The notes below the pieces were generated by a model. The model did no database searches. It was not told where the DNA came from and saw only the letters and a list, made by a program, of their open reading frames with translations. Shown piece after piece: positions 8,093-16,130 of a DNA stretch of 21,394 nucleotides; position 1 is the first letter of the stretch; each line of letters opens with the position of its first letter. The stretch comes from Bradyrhizobium sp. CCH5-F6 (GTDB lineage: Bacteria > Pseudomonadota > Alphaproteobacteria > Rhizobiales > Xanthobacteraceae): positions 1 to 21,394 of the forward strand of contig NZ_LSIC01000156.1 of assembly GCF_001556045.1 (NCBI RefSeq), read 5' to 3'. The translations under genes were made by a program, and so were the position numbers.

Positions 8093-8590
8093 ATGGCTAT
8101 CACTGATCTGATCCCCTGGGGCCGTGGTCGTGATCTGACCACCCGTCGCTCCGAAAACTACAATCCGGTTCTCACTCTGCATCGAGAGATGAACCGGCTG
8201 TTCGATGATGTCTTCCGTGGCTTCGATGTCGCGCCATTTGGCGGCAGCTTTTTCGAGCAGTCGATGAATTGGCCGAGCATCGAGGTCAATGAGAGCGACA
8301 AGGACGTCAAGGTCACGGCAGAGTTGCCGGGCCTCGAGGAGAAGGACGTCCAGGTCGAACTCGCCAACGGCGTTCTCTTGATCAAGGGAGAGAAGAAGAC
8401 CGAGACGGAAGACAAGGATCGCAAGTTCAGCGAGCGCTACTATGGCCGGTTTGAACGGCGCATCCCGGTCGAGGACGTGGATCAGGACAAGATATCTGCC
8501 GCGTTCAAGAACGGGGTGTTAACAGTCACCATGCCGAAGCTGCCGCAAGCTGAATCGAAGGTGAAGCGGATTGCGATCAATTCCAAATGA
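8093..8590 (+). CDS. Small heat-shock protein Hsp20, class B
   Basis: This 165-aa protein starts MAITDLIPWGRGRDLTTRRS at 8093, with AAAGGAG six bases upstream; an earlier in-frame start at 8030 lacks any ribosome-binding site. The alpha-crystallin domain is about residues 57-150, with PSIEVNESDKDVKVTAELPG and the AAFKNGVLTVTMPK signature. It ends in the IAI anchor (RIAINSK). The different N-terminus and GEKKTETEDKDRKFSERYYG loop place it with class B rhizobial Hsp20s, which usually do not mix with class A oligomers. It lacks its own ROSE element and should depend on transcription from the upstream heat-shock promoter. A strong hairpin follows 10 nt after the stop. Confidence 0.95.
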   Translation: MAITDLIPWGRGRDLTTRRSENYNPVLTLHREMNRLFDDVFRGFDVAPFGGSFFEQSMNWPSIEVNESDKDVKVTAELPGLEEKDVQVELANGVLLIKGEKKTETEDKDRKFSERYYGRFERRIPVEDVDQDKISAAFKNGVLTVTMPKLPQAESKVKRIAINSK

Positions 8591-8600
8591 GTGCAGATCG

Positions 8601-8623
8601 ACGGGAGCGGGCCCCGCTCCCGT
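8601..8623 (+). terminator. Hairpin after the hsp20 pair
   Basis: ACGGGAGCG GGCCC CGCTCCCGT makes a 9-bp G+C-rich stem 10 nt after the hsp20 stop, followed by CTTGCTTCG. The T content is modest, but stem strength and placement suit a terminator or an mRNA-end stabiliser for the two-gene transcript. Confidence 0.6.
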
Positions 8624-8668
8624 CTTGCTTCGAAACAGCAAACAGGCTCGAGGGTTTGTACGCCCGCC

Positions 8669-8863
8669 ATGGACACAAAGCGGAAAGGCAGTTTTGCAGG
8701 CGCTGCGGATGTGGTCGCACACGCGGAGACCGCAGTCCAGCACATTAAGGACCTGAAAACCGCTTGCGCGAACGGCGACAAGAGCGCGGCCCGCAGGTCA
8801 TTGCGGCAAGCGATCAGCGAACTGGAGCTGGCACGCGCAATGGTGCGGACCGGTATCGACTGA
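8669..8863 (+). CDS. Small helical hypothetical protein (64 aa)
   Basis: From the ATG at 8669 the product is MDTKRKGSFAGAADVVAHAE followed by two amphipathic helices (AVQHIKDLKTACANGDKSAA and RRSLRQAISELELARAMVRT). No family is recognised. A GTG at 8591 in the same frame would add 26 residues, but it overlaps the terminator hairpin and has no ribosome-binding site; the one before 8669 is also weak. It ends 40 nt from the convergent histidine-kinase gene. Codon use and composition look like a real gene rather than a shadow, but function is unknown. Confidence 0.6.
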   Translation: MDTKRKGSFAGAADVVAHAETAVQHIKDLKTACANGDKSAARRSLRQAISELELARAMVRTGID

Positions 8864-8903
8864 ACATCGAACGTAGCCGGGCTTTTTGATCGCTGCGCCC
8901 GCC

Positions 8904-10592
8904 TTAAGCGGAGTGTTGGCTGCTCTTTGCGCCAAGCACCGTTTCTAGTTTCGCTGAGAGCTCTCTTGATGAGAACGGCTTGCTTAGCAACATACTGCAG
9001 TTGATGCGCTTGCCGGTCTCTTCTATGAGATCTGCATAGCCGCTGCAGTACACCACAGGAAGCCCGGGCTGCTTTCGCTGAAGTTCGAGTCCTACGTCGA
9101 TCCCCGAGGCGCCTGGCATCGCGAGATCGATGATCGCCAAATCGATAGTTTGATCGGAAAGGGTTGCCAGCGCAGCATCCAAACTGTCGGCCGCGATAGC
9201 TTGGTATCCAAGATCGTCCAGCATGCTCCGCGTCGTTTCGAGCACGCCGGCATCATCGTCCACAACGAGGATGTGCTCCCTTGCTCCGGCGCCTGGAGTG
9301 TCCGGTTGGCGCTCGTCGCTTCCGACCACAATGTCGGTCGATCGTGGCAAGAGGATTCGCACCACCGTTCCCCGACCAACTTCGCTTTCGATTTTGGCTG
9401 TCCCGCCGGACTGGCGGGCAAACCCGTAGACCTGCGATAATCCAAGCCCCGTTCCCTTGCCGGGCTCTTTGGTGGTGAAGAATGGATCGAAAGCCCGCGC
9501 CAGAACATCCGGAGTCATTCCGGTGCCAGTGTCTTTCACTGCAATTGAGACATACTCACCTGGCCTGAGGTCGGTCCGCAGATCTTCCGGGACACCGTGG
9601 AGAACGCTTGTTTCGATCGTAAGGAGACCACCCTCCGGCATTGCGTCTCGCGCATTGATCGCAAGATTGAGCAACATTAGCTCAAGTTGGGTCGAATCGA
9701 CCAGTGCAGGCCAAAGATCTTTTTGCGTGACAACGTCAACCCGTATGGAGACGCCAAGGGTTCTGGACAGCATCTCTGCGACCGTATCCACGAGCTGGTT
9801 GACGTCGACGGGCTCCGGCGCGAGACGCTGCTTGCGGGAGAATGAAAGCAACTGTCCTACGAGCTTGGCTCCGCGCTGCGCGCCGTGCATGGCGTTGCGG
9901 ACATATCGCTGAGTGCGCTCGTCCTCGACTCGCCGAGCAATCAGCTCGAGATTGCCGATGATAGCCATCAGAAGATTGTTGAAATCGTGAGCGATGCCAC
10001 CGGTGAGTTGCCCCACAGCCTCCATTTTCTGGGCCTGACGCAACGCCACTTCGGTACGCTCTCGTTCCACCATCTCCTCTCTCAGGCGCTTGTTCGCTTC
10101 GGAGAGCTGCGCGGTCCGCTCTTCCACGCGCCGCTCCAGCGTGTCAGCCATCCGCTTCAACTCCACTAGGTACTTTTCGGCCTGTCGCTGGCGCCTGCGG
10201 CCTCGCACGGCCGCCAATACCGCGCTCCTGAGAGAGGTCGCAGCCAATGGACGCTCAAGGACCGTCACATGACCAAGCAGTTCAATCTGCTCCGTAAGAG
10301 CCGCGCTATTTTGGCCAGTCCTCAGTGTCAGCAACACGAAAGGAAAATCCGACCAAGGTGGCTGATTGGCGATCCAATGGGCCAATGCGCCACGATACTC
10401 GTGGACCAGCGCTTCCTCAGCAATGACCGCCGCGGCGGCATCATTCAGGTTGGCCACCAACTCTGAAAGGCTCGATTGCTGCAACGCATGGATGCCAACG
10501 TCACGCAGCGCCGAGCAGACGACGCGGGCATCACGACCGAACGGCGCCAACACCAGCACCGGCCCATCCGGGCCTGCATCATTATTGTCCAT
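8904..10592 (-). CDS. Hybrid sensor histidine kinase / response regulator
   Basis: This 562-aa cytoplasmic protein has no membrane segments. Residues 10-130 look like a degenerate receiver-type domain (VLVLAPFGRDARVVCSALRD) without the usual acidic pocket. A coiled coil follows (about 135-185, including TLERRVEERTAQLSEANKRL), then the phospho-acceptor H-box GQLTGGIAHDFNNLL with H202, the N-box LNLAINARDAMPEGG, G1 DTGTGM, the F-box FDPFFTT and G2 GKGTGLGLS. The C-terminal receiver domain has D445/D446, phospho-acceptor D489 (IIDLAMPG) and K538. The ATG at 10592 has GAGGAGC before it and lies inside the end of the KaiC-like gene (11-nt overlap), so the two are coupled. No HPt or DNA-binding output partner is nearby, so phosphate probably flows to a protein encoded elsewhere. 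Confidence 0.92.
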   Translation of the reverse strand: MDNNDAGPDGPVLVLAPFGRDARVVCSALRDVGIHALQQSSLSELVANLNDAAAAVIAEEALVHEYRGALAHWIANQPPWSDFPFVLLTLRTGQNSAALTEQIELLGHVTVLERPLAATSLRSAVLAAVRGRRRQRQAEKYLVELKRMADTLERRVEERTAQLSEANKRLREEMVERERTEVALRQAQKMEAVGQLTGGIAHDFNNLLMAIIGNLELIARRVEDERTQRYVRNAMHGAQRGAKLVGQLLSFSRKQRLAPEPVDVNQLVDTVAEMLSRTLGVSIRVDVVTQKDLWPALVDSTQLELMLLNLAINARDAMPEGGLLTIETSVLHGVPEDLRTDLRPGEYVSIAVKDTGTGMTPDVLARAFDPFFTTKEPGKGTGLGLSQVYGFARQSGGTAKIESEVGRGTVVRILLPRSTDIVVGSDERQPDTPGAGAREHILVVDDDAGVLETTRSMLDDLGYQAIAADSLDAALATLSDQTIDLAIIDLAMPGASGIDVGLELQRKQPGLPVVYCSGYADLIEETGKRINCSMLLSKPFSSRELSAKLETVLGAKSSQHSA

Positions 10593-12093
10593 TGCTCCTC
10601 GTCGCAAGGAGCGCGCCGTGCTGGCCTGTATAGACGGGAGAACCGGATAAGACGCCTTGGAACTCCGCCAAAGGAGGACCGACACGGATTCCGCGGCTAT
10701 CGAGCCGGTACTCTCGGATTTCGTCCTCGTGGCGCCCGGTGCGCTTCTTTAGCACCGAGATCGCCCGCCGGATTCTTCCGGCGGCCTCGAAGAAGCGCAA
10801 CAGCAGGACCGTATCGCTCAGGTAGGTGAGATCGACGCTTGACTGCATCGAACCGACGAGTCCGTGCTGCGCAAGAGTCAAGATCGTCACGACTCCGCGG
10901 TGATTGAGATAGGTCAGCATTTCGTGCATCAGCAGCAGCATGAACTGCTCGGCGGGCATCGCGTTCTGATAGCCGCTCAAGCTGTCCAGGACGACAACTC
11001 GTACATTGTCGGTCTCGACGTGCCGGCGCACCATTCCGGTTAGCTCCCCGGGAGAAAGCTCTGCGGGGTCGACCTGCTCTAGCAGGAGCTGTCCTGATGC
11101 GATCGCCCGATCCAAATGCCAGCCCATTCCGGCCGAGCGCTTCATCAGGATCGCCTTGGTCTCGTCAAAGGTCACGAAGAGAGCGCGTTCTCCCTGGCCA
11201 AGCGCCGCGATGACGAATTGCATGGCAATGGACGATTTGCCTGAACCGGACGGGCCGATCAGCAGAGTACTGGTGCCGCGGTCGAGCCCGCTTCCCAGCA
11301 GCTGATCGAGCTCGCCGATGCCACTCAGGAGCGGCTCCGCCGCCGGCGCGCCATCCACGTGCTCGGACGCAATCAGGCGTGGAAACAGGACCAGTCCGCC
11401 CTTGCGAATGACGAAATCATGGAAGCCGCCCCGGAAGCTGCGCCCACGCATCTTGAAAATGCGGAGCCTGCGGCGCTCAGCACCATATTGCAGCGCGTTA
11501 TGTTCGAGCCGGACCACGCCGTGAGCGAGGCTGTGCAGATTGAGATCATCGGCGTCGTCAGTCAGATCGTCCAGAAGAAGCGCGGTGCATCCCTCCTGGG
11601 CAAAGAAATGCTTCAAGGCAATGACCTGCCTGCGATACCGCAGCGGATTTTGCGCCAGAAGCCGGATTTCGGAGAGACTGTCAAAAACCACGCGGGAAGG
11701 AGCCACCCGCTTAACCTCATCGAAGGTCATCTTCGTGGTTTCCCCGAGCTCAAGGTCGGACGCGTAAACCACTGTCTGCTGCTGCTTGGGGTCGAGGCTG
11801 AGCTCTGCGGGGATGAGCTCAAAGATCTCGATGCCCTCCAGATTCCAGCCGTGGGTTTCAGCCACTTGCCGTAGTTCGTCCTTGCTCTCGGAGAGCGTGA
11901 TGTAGAGACAGCGCTCCCCCCTCGAGGCTCCCTCTAGAAGGAATTGGAGGGCCAGCGTGGTCTTACCGGTTCCCGGCTGGCCTTCGATCAGATGCACGCG
12001 ATGCGAAGCGTATCCACCATCCAGGATGCCGTCAAAGCCGGCAATTCCCGTCGAGATCGCATGCGTCTTGGCGCTGTTTTCAGGGATGTTCAT
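10582..12093 (-). CDS. KaiC-like double-domain RecA-fold ATPase
   Basis: This 503-aa protein carries two tandem KaiC domains. CI has Walker A GQPGTGKTT (38-46), the glutamate-bearing segment TLSES (66-70) and Walker B RVVFDSL. CII has Walker A GPSGSGKSS (280-288), TFDE (308-311) and RVVVLDSL (365-372). Aligned to cyanobacterial KaiC, the CII phosphorylation pair Ser431/Thr432 falls on Thr423-Tyr424 here (DLTYLSDTV), so phospho-cycling may differ. No KaiA or KaiB gene is in the window; the partner instead is the overlapping hybrid kinase, a common arrangement for KaiC homologues outside cyanobacteria, where they are linked to stress and timing rather than to a full clock. The start at 12093 has CGGAAG upstream. 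The 292-nt region to the divergent marC holds both promoters but no recognisable operator. Confidence 0.92.
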   Translation of the reverse strand: MNIPENSAKTHAISTGIAGFDGILDGGYASHRVHLIEGQPGTGKTTLALQFLLEGASRGERCLYITLSESKDELRQVAETHGWNLEGIEIFELIPAELSLDPKQQQTVVYASDLELGETTKMTFDEVKRVAPSRVVFDSLSEIRLLAQNPLRYRRQVIALKHFFAQEGCTALLLDDLTDDADDLNLHSLAHGVVRLEHNALQYGAERRRLRIFKMRGRSFRGGFHDFVIRKGGLVLFPRLIASEHVDGAPAAEPLLSGIGELDQLLGSGLDRGTSTLLIGPSGSGKSSIAMQFVIAALGQGERALFVTFDETKAILMKRSAGMGWHLDRAIASGQLLLEQVDPAELSPGELTGMVRRHVETDNVRVVVLDSLSGYQNAMPAEQFMLLLMHEMLTYLNHRGVVTILTLAQHGLVGSMQSSVDLTYLSDTVLLLRFFEAAGRIRRAISVLKKRTGRHEDEIREYRLDSRGIRVGPPLAEFQGVLSGSPVYTGQHGALLATRSNGQ

Positions 12094-12385
12094 TTGTCTT
12101 CCGATCGTCCCGAGCGCGCGCGCCGACGAGCAGGCTTCGTTCGCCCGGCCGGCATGGCTGGATGTGATTGTCGTGATTTTCGCGAAGACAAAGGCCCAGG
12201 CCCTTGAGCAGGCACCTTGGCGCGGACATCTCCCGGCGTCTATTTCGTACGAATTTCTGCTGCCGAGTCAAGCTGCTGCACCGGCACGGGCCGAAACCGC
12301 GATCTCGTATCGGAGTTAGCCAATGCCTGCCTCAAGATCTCGGAAAAGGACAGGCGCTTGGCTGACAGAGAGGAAGTAAACGACC

Positions 12386-13030
12386 GTGGCGTGGAACCAG
12401 TTTGTCGGCACTACTATCCTCCTCTACGCCCTGACGAACCCGGTCGGAGCCATCCCCGTGTTCCTGGCCATGACCGGGCGTGCTGGCGCAGTAAAGACCC
12501 ACCGGATTATCATTTTGGCCTGCGGCGCAGTCGCCGTTTTCTTCGTTGGATCTGCGATGTTCGGCAAGGAGATTCTGGCTTTCTTCAATGTGGTGCTCAA
12601 TGATTTCCGGATCGCAGGCGGGCTGCTCGTGCTCGTGATCGCGTTCGAGATGTTCCAGGCGCAACATGGAAAGTTCATTCCTCGCGCCGATGAAGCGAGT
12701 TACAGCGAGGTCGACGTACATGGACTCGCCATCACGCCGTTTGCATTCCCCTTGCTCGTGGGACCGGCCGAGTTGAGCATCATGGTCACTCTTTCGAATG
12801 ACAATCCGGGATGGCTTGGCAAGGCATTCTTGGCGTCGGCGGCTGTCCTCGCGACCGCGCTGATCGGCCTGACGTTGTGGATGGCTGCTGCGATTGAGCG
12901 GTTCCTGGGACGAACCGGCATCAACGTCATGACGCGCGTGATGGCGTTGATCATTGCGGCGATCACAGTAAATTTTATCATGACCGGGATCAAGAGCGAG
13001 CTACCAGGCCTGGTAAACCGAGCCGCTTAA
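12386..13030 (+). CDS. MarC family inner-membrane protein
   Basis: This 214-aa protein has about six hydrophobic spans and the family's opening pattern LLYALTNPVGAIPVFLAMTG (13-32), with FRIAGGLLVLVIAFEMFQA, AITPFAFPLLVGPAELSIMV and the closing ALIIAAITVNFIMTGI. Length agrees with UPF0056/MarC proteins. The reaction or substrate of the family is not settled; the old link to multiple antibiotic resistance was not upheld for E. coli MarC. Translation starts at GTG 12386, with GAGAGGAAG about nine bases upstream; no ATG fits the N-terminus. It is divergent from the KaiC-like gene and ends 9 nt from a convergent small gene. Why it sits in a heat-shock region is unclear. Confidence 0.92.
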   Translation: MAWNQFVGTTILLYALTNPVGAIPVFLAMTGRAGAVKTHRIIILACGAVAVFFVGSAMFGKEILAFFNVVLNDFRIAGGLLVLVIAFEMFQAQHGKFIPRADEASYSEVDVHGLAITPFAFPLLVGPAELSIMVTLSNDNPGWLGKAFLASAAVLATALIGLTLWMAAAIERFLGRTGINVMTRVMALIIAAITVNFIMTGIKSELPGLVNRAA

Positions 13031-13039
13031 AGGAGTAAG

Positions 13040-13279
13040 CTAGGCCGTCGAGTTGGACTGAGTCCGCCTGGACCGCTCCTCCGCGGCCCGCCGTGCCGCG
13101 ACCGCCATCCAGTCGCGCAGCAATCCTCTGTCCTCTCTTGAAAAGGCTGCCCGGCGTTTGAGATCGTCAAGAGTCTCTCCGGGATGGCATCGCTCAAAAT
13201 CCTGGCGGATCAGCGATTCAAGGTATGCCGCGTCCTCTTGATCGGCACCGCCCAGGTCGGAATAGGAACGCGTCGACAT
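13040..13279 (-). CDS. Small hypothetical protein, second gene of a two-gene unit
   Basis: This 79-aa charged, mostly helical protein (MSTRSYSDLGGADQEDAAYL at its start, then HPGETLDDLKRRAAFSREDR) has no membrane segment or known domain that I can name. The ATG at 13279 follows the stop of the neighbouring small gene by 14 nt, so they are probably co-transcribed. Its ribosome-binding site is weak. It converges with marC. The composition (PGETLDDLKRRA, then DRGLLRDWMAVAARRA) looks like real protein rather than a shadow frame. Confidence 0.65.
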   Translation of the reverse strand: MSTRSYSDLGGADQEDAAYLESLIRQDFERCHPGETLDDLKRRAAFSREDRGLLRDWMAVAARRAAEERSRRTQSNSTA

Positions 13280-13293
13280 AGATGCCGCAATGC

Positions 13294-13476
13294 TCAGAGC
13301 CGATCCGGGCTATCAACTGCGTCCAGCTCGGCATCCACCCTTTCGAGAAGACGGTCGATCTCCTCGCGTTCCCTTGGCCCGGGATTCTCTTCCAGGCGGC
13401 TGATCAGGTGCTGCTTGCGCGTGAGGAGCATTGCTATGCTCGTCATCGCAGGCGCGAGTTCGGCATGCTGGTACAT
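13294..13476 (-). CDS. Small acidic coiled-coil-like protein (up to 60 aa)
   Basis: The frame opens with ATG at 13476 (MYQHAELAPAMTSIAMLLTR), but inner ATGs at residues 11 and 16 are equally possible, and the conserved-looking part is only the helical end: RKQHLISRLEENPGPREREE and then IDRLLERVDAELDAVDSPDR. Heptad-like leucines suggest a short coiled coil. No family is recognised and the ribosome-binding site is weak. It directly precedes the 79-aa gene on the same strand. Confidence 0.5.
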   Translation of the reverse strand: MYQHAELAPAMTSIAMLLTRKQHLISRLEENPGPREREEIDRLLERVDAELDAVDSPDRL

Positions 13477-13771
13477 TGGTCTGAACCCCGATGTTGCTCT
13501 ATCGCGGCAACAAGCAACGCGATCGTCGGACGCTCGGTCTGCGTCCGCGCCGAAGTGGGCTCTTGATACGCACTAAACTCTCGACCACAACGGCAGTTCC
13601 TCGGGCTACAGCTGCACGTGGACAAGACGTCCGGTGCGGCCTCGTAGACTGGCGCCCCAAGAGCGTCGCTCTGGAACAACGATGGTTCAGGGCAGTTTTC
13701 AGCCCGACGCGAGTTCGGCTGATAAGGCAGCCCGGCCGGCCTCGGCTCAGTGCCAAACGTCAGCTATTGCG

Positions 13772-14251
13772 ATGCCAACCCTTCCTATGACTGCGGCCGG
13801 CCACGCCGCTCTTCAGGCCGAACTAAACGACCGCGTCAGGATCAAGCGGCCGCAGCTTGCCGAGCGCATTCAGCAAGCGATCGCCGACGATCCCAATCTC
13901 GTTGAGAACTCGGAATACCAGGCGGCGCTGACCGAGCAAGGCCATAACGAGGCCCGGATAGCCGACTTGGAAGCGAAACTCGCGCGTGCAGAAGTCATCG
14001 ATGTATCCAGGCTGTCTGGCCAAACCATCAAGGTTGGCGCGACGGTCACGCTGAGCGATCAGGATACGGGCGTGAAGCGAACTTGCCAGATTGTTGGCGA
14101 ACCGGAAGCCGACCCTGCTAGAGGCAAGATTTCGGTGAACTCACCGATCGCCCGAGCCTTGATTGGCAAGTCGAAGGGTGCGCTCGTGACTGTAGAGGCG
14201 CCAGGAGGAGATAAGAGCTACAGAATTGAGGACGTCAGGTGGTTGCCATAG
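13772..14251 (+). CDS. greA: GreA-type transcription elongation factor, with altered catalytic tip
   Basis: From the ATG at 13772 the 159-aa product aligns end to end with E. coli GreA (158 aa). It has the N-terminal coiled coil ([20 protein letters not shown] onward to residue 75) and the C-terminal FKBP-like domain with [20 protein letters not shown]. GreA enters the RNA polymerase secondary channel and stimulates cleavage of backtracked RNA through acidic residues D41 and E44 at the coiled-coil tip. Here the tip reads ADDPNLVEN instead of EHGDLKEN: one extra residue and Asn in the Asp position, while the Glu is kept. It may therefore compete with, or modify, the housekeeping GreA rather than copy it. 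No good ribosome-binding site precedes 13772; ATG 13682 would add 30 residues. A terminator follows the stop. Confidence 0.85.
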   Translation: MPTLPMTAAGHAALQAELNDRVRIKRPQLAERIQQAIADDPNLVENSEYQAALTEQGHNEARIADLEAKLARAEVIDVSRLSGQTIKVGATVTLSDQDTGVKRTCQIVGEPEADPARGKISVNSPIARALIGKSKGALVTVEAPGGDKSYRIEDVRWLP

Positions 14252-14274
14252 AAGGCCATAGGACCTTCTCTTTT
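14250..14274 (+). terminator. Intrinsic terminator of the greA-like gene
   Basis: AGAAGGCC ATA GG(A)CCTTCT followed by CTTTT forms an 8-bp stem with one bulged A and a T-tract, beginning inside the TAG stop codon. The layout is that of a rho-independent terminator. Confidence 0.7.
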
Positions 14275-14331
14275 AGCCAATTGTCGCCGGTTGGGGAGAT
14301 AGTGCTCTTGGGAATGAATGTGCTGCTCCGC

Positions 14332-14350
14332 CTGAGCGCATCTCGCTCAG
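14332..14350 (-). terminator. Hairpin downstream of degP
   Basis: CTGAGCG AGATG CGCTCAG (minus-strand reading) is a 7-bp stem 43 nt after the degP stop. There is no T-run, so termination is only suggested by its place at the end of the operon. Confidence 0.35.
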
Positions 14351-14393
14351 CCGCTTTGTACTACCGTTGGGTACGAACCTCGCGGTCCTCCAC

Positions 14394-15488
14394 CTAGCGC
14401 AAGCCAGTGGATGCACTACTCGCCTCCGCTGGCGGGGCGACTCTGACGACCACTGAGCTGGCGGCTTCGCCGCGCACGAGCGTAAGTTTGACGTCTTGGC
14501 CGACACGCGCGAGACCGATCTTGTTACGAAGTTGGGAGGCCGTGCGGATCGGACGGTCATCCGCCTTGATAACGATATCACCCTTGCGCAAACCCGCCTT
14601 CTCAGCGGGCGAATCCGGCGAGACCTCTGCGATGACCGCACCTTCGTTACGACCTTGATTGGTCGATGGCTGGACGTCGCGCAGTGAGACTCCGATGCGG
14701 CCGCGCTCGACGCGACCCTTGTCTACAATCTGGTCCATGACCAGCCGCGCCATGTTTGCAGGAATTGCAAAGCCGATCCCCACATTACCTCCACCCGGCG
14801 AAATGATAGCCGAGTTGATCCCGACCAACTCACCGTGAAGGTTGACCAATGCGCCGCCGGAATTTCCCGGATTGATCGCAGCATCGGTCTGGATGAAGTC
14901 CTCATAACCTTCTTTGCTCAATCCTGTGCGACCCAGCGCACTCACGAGGCCAGACGTGACGGTTTGGCCAAGACCAAAGGGATTGCCTATCGCAAGTACG
15001 AAGTCTCCCACTTCAAGCGCATCACTGTCGCCGAAGCGAAGCCCCTGAAGCCCGACAGGGTTCTGGATCTGCAGTACAGCAACGTCGGTAGGGGGATCGC
15101 GTCCGATTACTTTTGCAGAAAGCTGGCGACCGTCCTTGGTCGTAATCTGGACCACAGAGGCACCCTCGACAACATGGTTGTTGGTCAGAACGTACCCGCG
15201 AGTGGCATCGACGATGACTCCCGAACCCGTGGAATTGACCTCTTTCTCGACCTGCTTGGGAATGTCGAAGAATTCGCGGAAGAAGGGATCACGATAAAGC
15301 GGATTGTCTTCGCGCACACGACCATGCACGGAAATGTTGACTACGGCGGGCGTCACTTGTCGAACCAGCGGCGCCAATGTTGGCACAGTACCGCCTGTCT
15401 TCAGGTCCGGCACTTGAGCTGAGGCTGGTGGAGACGCGAAGAACGCGGCAACTAAAACCCATGCCAATATTGTTCGCTGACCAAGCAT
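14394..15488 (-). CDS. degP: Periplasmic serine protease of the DegP/HtrA family, one PDZ domain
   Basis: This 364-aa protein has a Sec signal peptide (MLGQRTILAWVLVAAFFASP..ASA, cleavage near 24/25), a trypsin-like domain with the triad H105 (TNNHVV), D135 (PPTDVAVL) and S210 (GNSGGAL), and a single PDZ domain (about 262-350, GRIGVSLRDVQPS). It should degrade or refold misfolded periplasmic proteins. Most DegP/DegQ proteins have two PDZ domains, so this is a short DegS-like architecture, but without a membrane anchor. The ATG at 15488 is preferred over the GTG at 15497 because AGGAG lies eight bases upstream. The gene follows the 42-aa membrane ORF by 5 nt and ends the ROSE-led operon with hsp20, matching the known degP/small-heat-shock-gene association in B. 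japonicum. Confidence 0.93.
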   Translation of the reverse strand: MLGQRTILAWVLVAAFFASPPASAQVPDLKTGGTVPTLAPLVRQVTPAVVNISVHGRVREDNPLYRDPFFREFFDIPKQVEKEVNSTGSGVIVDATRGYVLTNNHVVEGASVVQITTKDGRQLSAKVIGRDPPTDVAVLQIQNPVGLQGLRFGDSDALEVGDFVLAIGNPFGLGQTVTSGLVSALGRTGLSKEGYEDFIQTDAAINPGNSGGALVNLHGELVGINSAIISPGGGNVGIGFAIPANMARLVMDQIVDKGRVERGRIGVSLRDVQPSTNQGRNEGAVIAEVSPDSPAEKAGLRKGDIVIKADDRPIRTASQLRNKIGLARVGQDVKLTLVRGEAASSVVVRVAPPAEASSASTGLR

Positions 15489-15493
15489 CTCGA

Positions 15494-15622
15494 TCACTCC
15501 TGCATGCGCGTGGAGTCATCAAGCAGAGGCAGAAGCTCTCGTTGCCATGCCACGATCGGAACTGCCCATGCCGCTGCGGCGTGGCCAAGCAGAACGATGC
15601 CCAGAACGGCTTCTGTAACCAT
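15494..15622 (-). CDS. 42-aa single-span membrane peptide between two heat-shock operon genes
   Basis: This short gene reads MVTEAVLGIVLLGHAAAAWA, then VPIVAWQRELLPLLDDSTRM and QE. A hydrophobic stretch covers about residues 5-25 and a charged tail follows. Its ATG (15622) overlaps the TGA of the preceding gene by one base (TGATG), and its own stop lies 5 nt before the degP start, with degP's Shine-Dalgarno AGGAG formed by its last codons. Such tight overlap on both sides strongly suggests that it is translated. Function unknown; a membrane partner or regulator of DegP is a reasonable guess only. Confidence 0.6.
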   Translation of the reverse strand: MVTEAVLGIVLLGHAAAAWAVPIVAWQRELLPLLDDSTRMQE

Positions 15623-15957
15623 CACAGGCTCCTCTGCTGTGCGGCGGCCGCCCAAGGCCGCCGCAACCGCATGGGGACGCCGCCGCCACGGGGCGGATCG
15701 TCATCGTCGCCGCCATCGAGCTGACGCAACGCTCCAAGTATGTCGCTCAACCGTACCGAATGGCCGATGCCAGGGATCTCCCGCAAATCGGGACGGGATT
15801 CCACGGCGTACATGTCGGACGCCCATGAAGACAGGATGATTCGCTTCTCGGGGGTCGAGAGCTCCTTGTCATTCAGGACTTCCGCCGGCGAACTGTAGTG
15901 AGCGGCGGGATGGAAGAATGGATGCATGCCACCGCCATCAATGTTAACGTTGGTCAT
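15622..15957 (-). CDS. Conserved hypothetical protein in the hsp20-degP operon
   Basis: This 111-aa soluble protein begins MTNVNIDGGGMHPFFHPAAH. Its core, with YSSPAEVLNDKELSTPEKRI followed by ILSSWASDMYAVESRPDLRE and a LSDILGALRQLDG helix, looks like a widespread short rhizobial/proteobacterial family I recognise as conserved but cannot name. The end (glycine/aspartate then arginine-rich) is likely flexible. The ATG at 15957 has AGGGAGG six bases upstream. It follows the hsp20 gene by 173 nt (with a 6-bp hairpin CGCTCC GAG GGAGCG at 16072-16086 that may slow or process the transcript) and is coupled to the 42-aa ORF. Function unknown. Confidence 0.8.
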   Translation of the reverse strand: MTNVNIDGGGMHPFFHPAAHYSSPAEVLNDKELSTPEKRIILSSWASDMYAVESRPDLREIPGIGHSVRLSDILGALRQLDGGDDDDPPRGGGVPMRLRRPWAAAAQQRSL

Positions 15958-16130
15958 GGGTGCCTCCCTATAAGTCCACTAAAGGGATGGTGCTTACGTC
16001 ATGAGCGGCGGCGCGATGTGCGTCGCCACCCGGGGTTCCGTATTAGTGAGCAATGATGCTCGCCGCGAGATCGCTCCGAGGGAGCGCGACCTAGCTCGAG
16101 GTCACAACTCAGCATCCATGTCGAGCCAGT

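Noticed and set aside
12080..12271. 63-aa minus-strand frame upstream of the KaiC-like gene
   Set aside because: No ribosome-binding site, Arg/Cys-rich, overlaps the KaiC start; probably leader DNA.
13477..13771. Promoter or ROSE-like element before the greA-like gene (GTTGCTCTATCG at 13493)
   Set aside because: TTGCTC is present but no GGAGGA or start codon follows at the right distance, so it is not a thermometer; no clear promoter seen.
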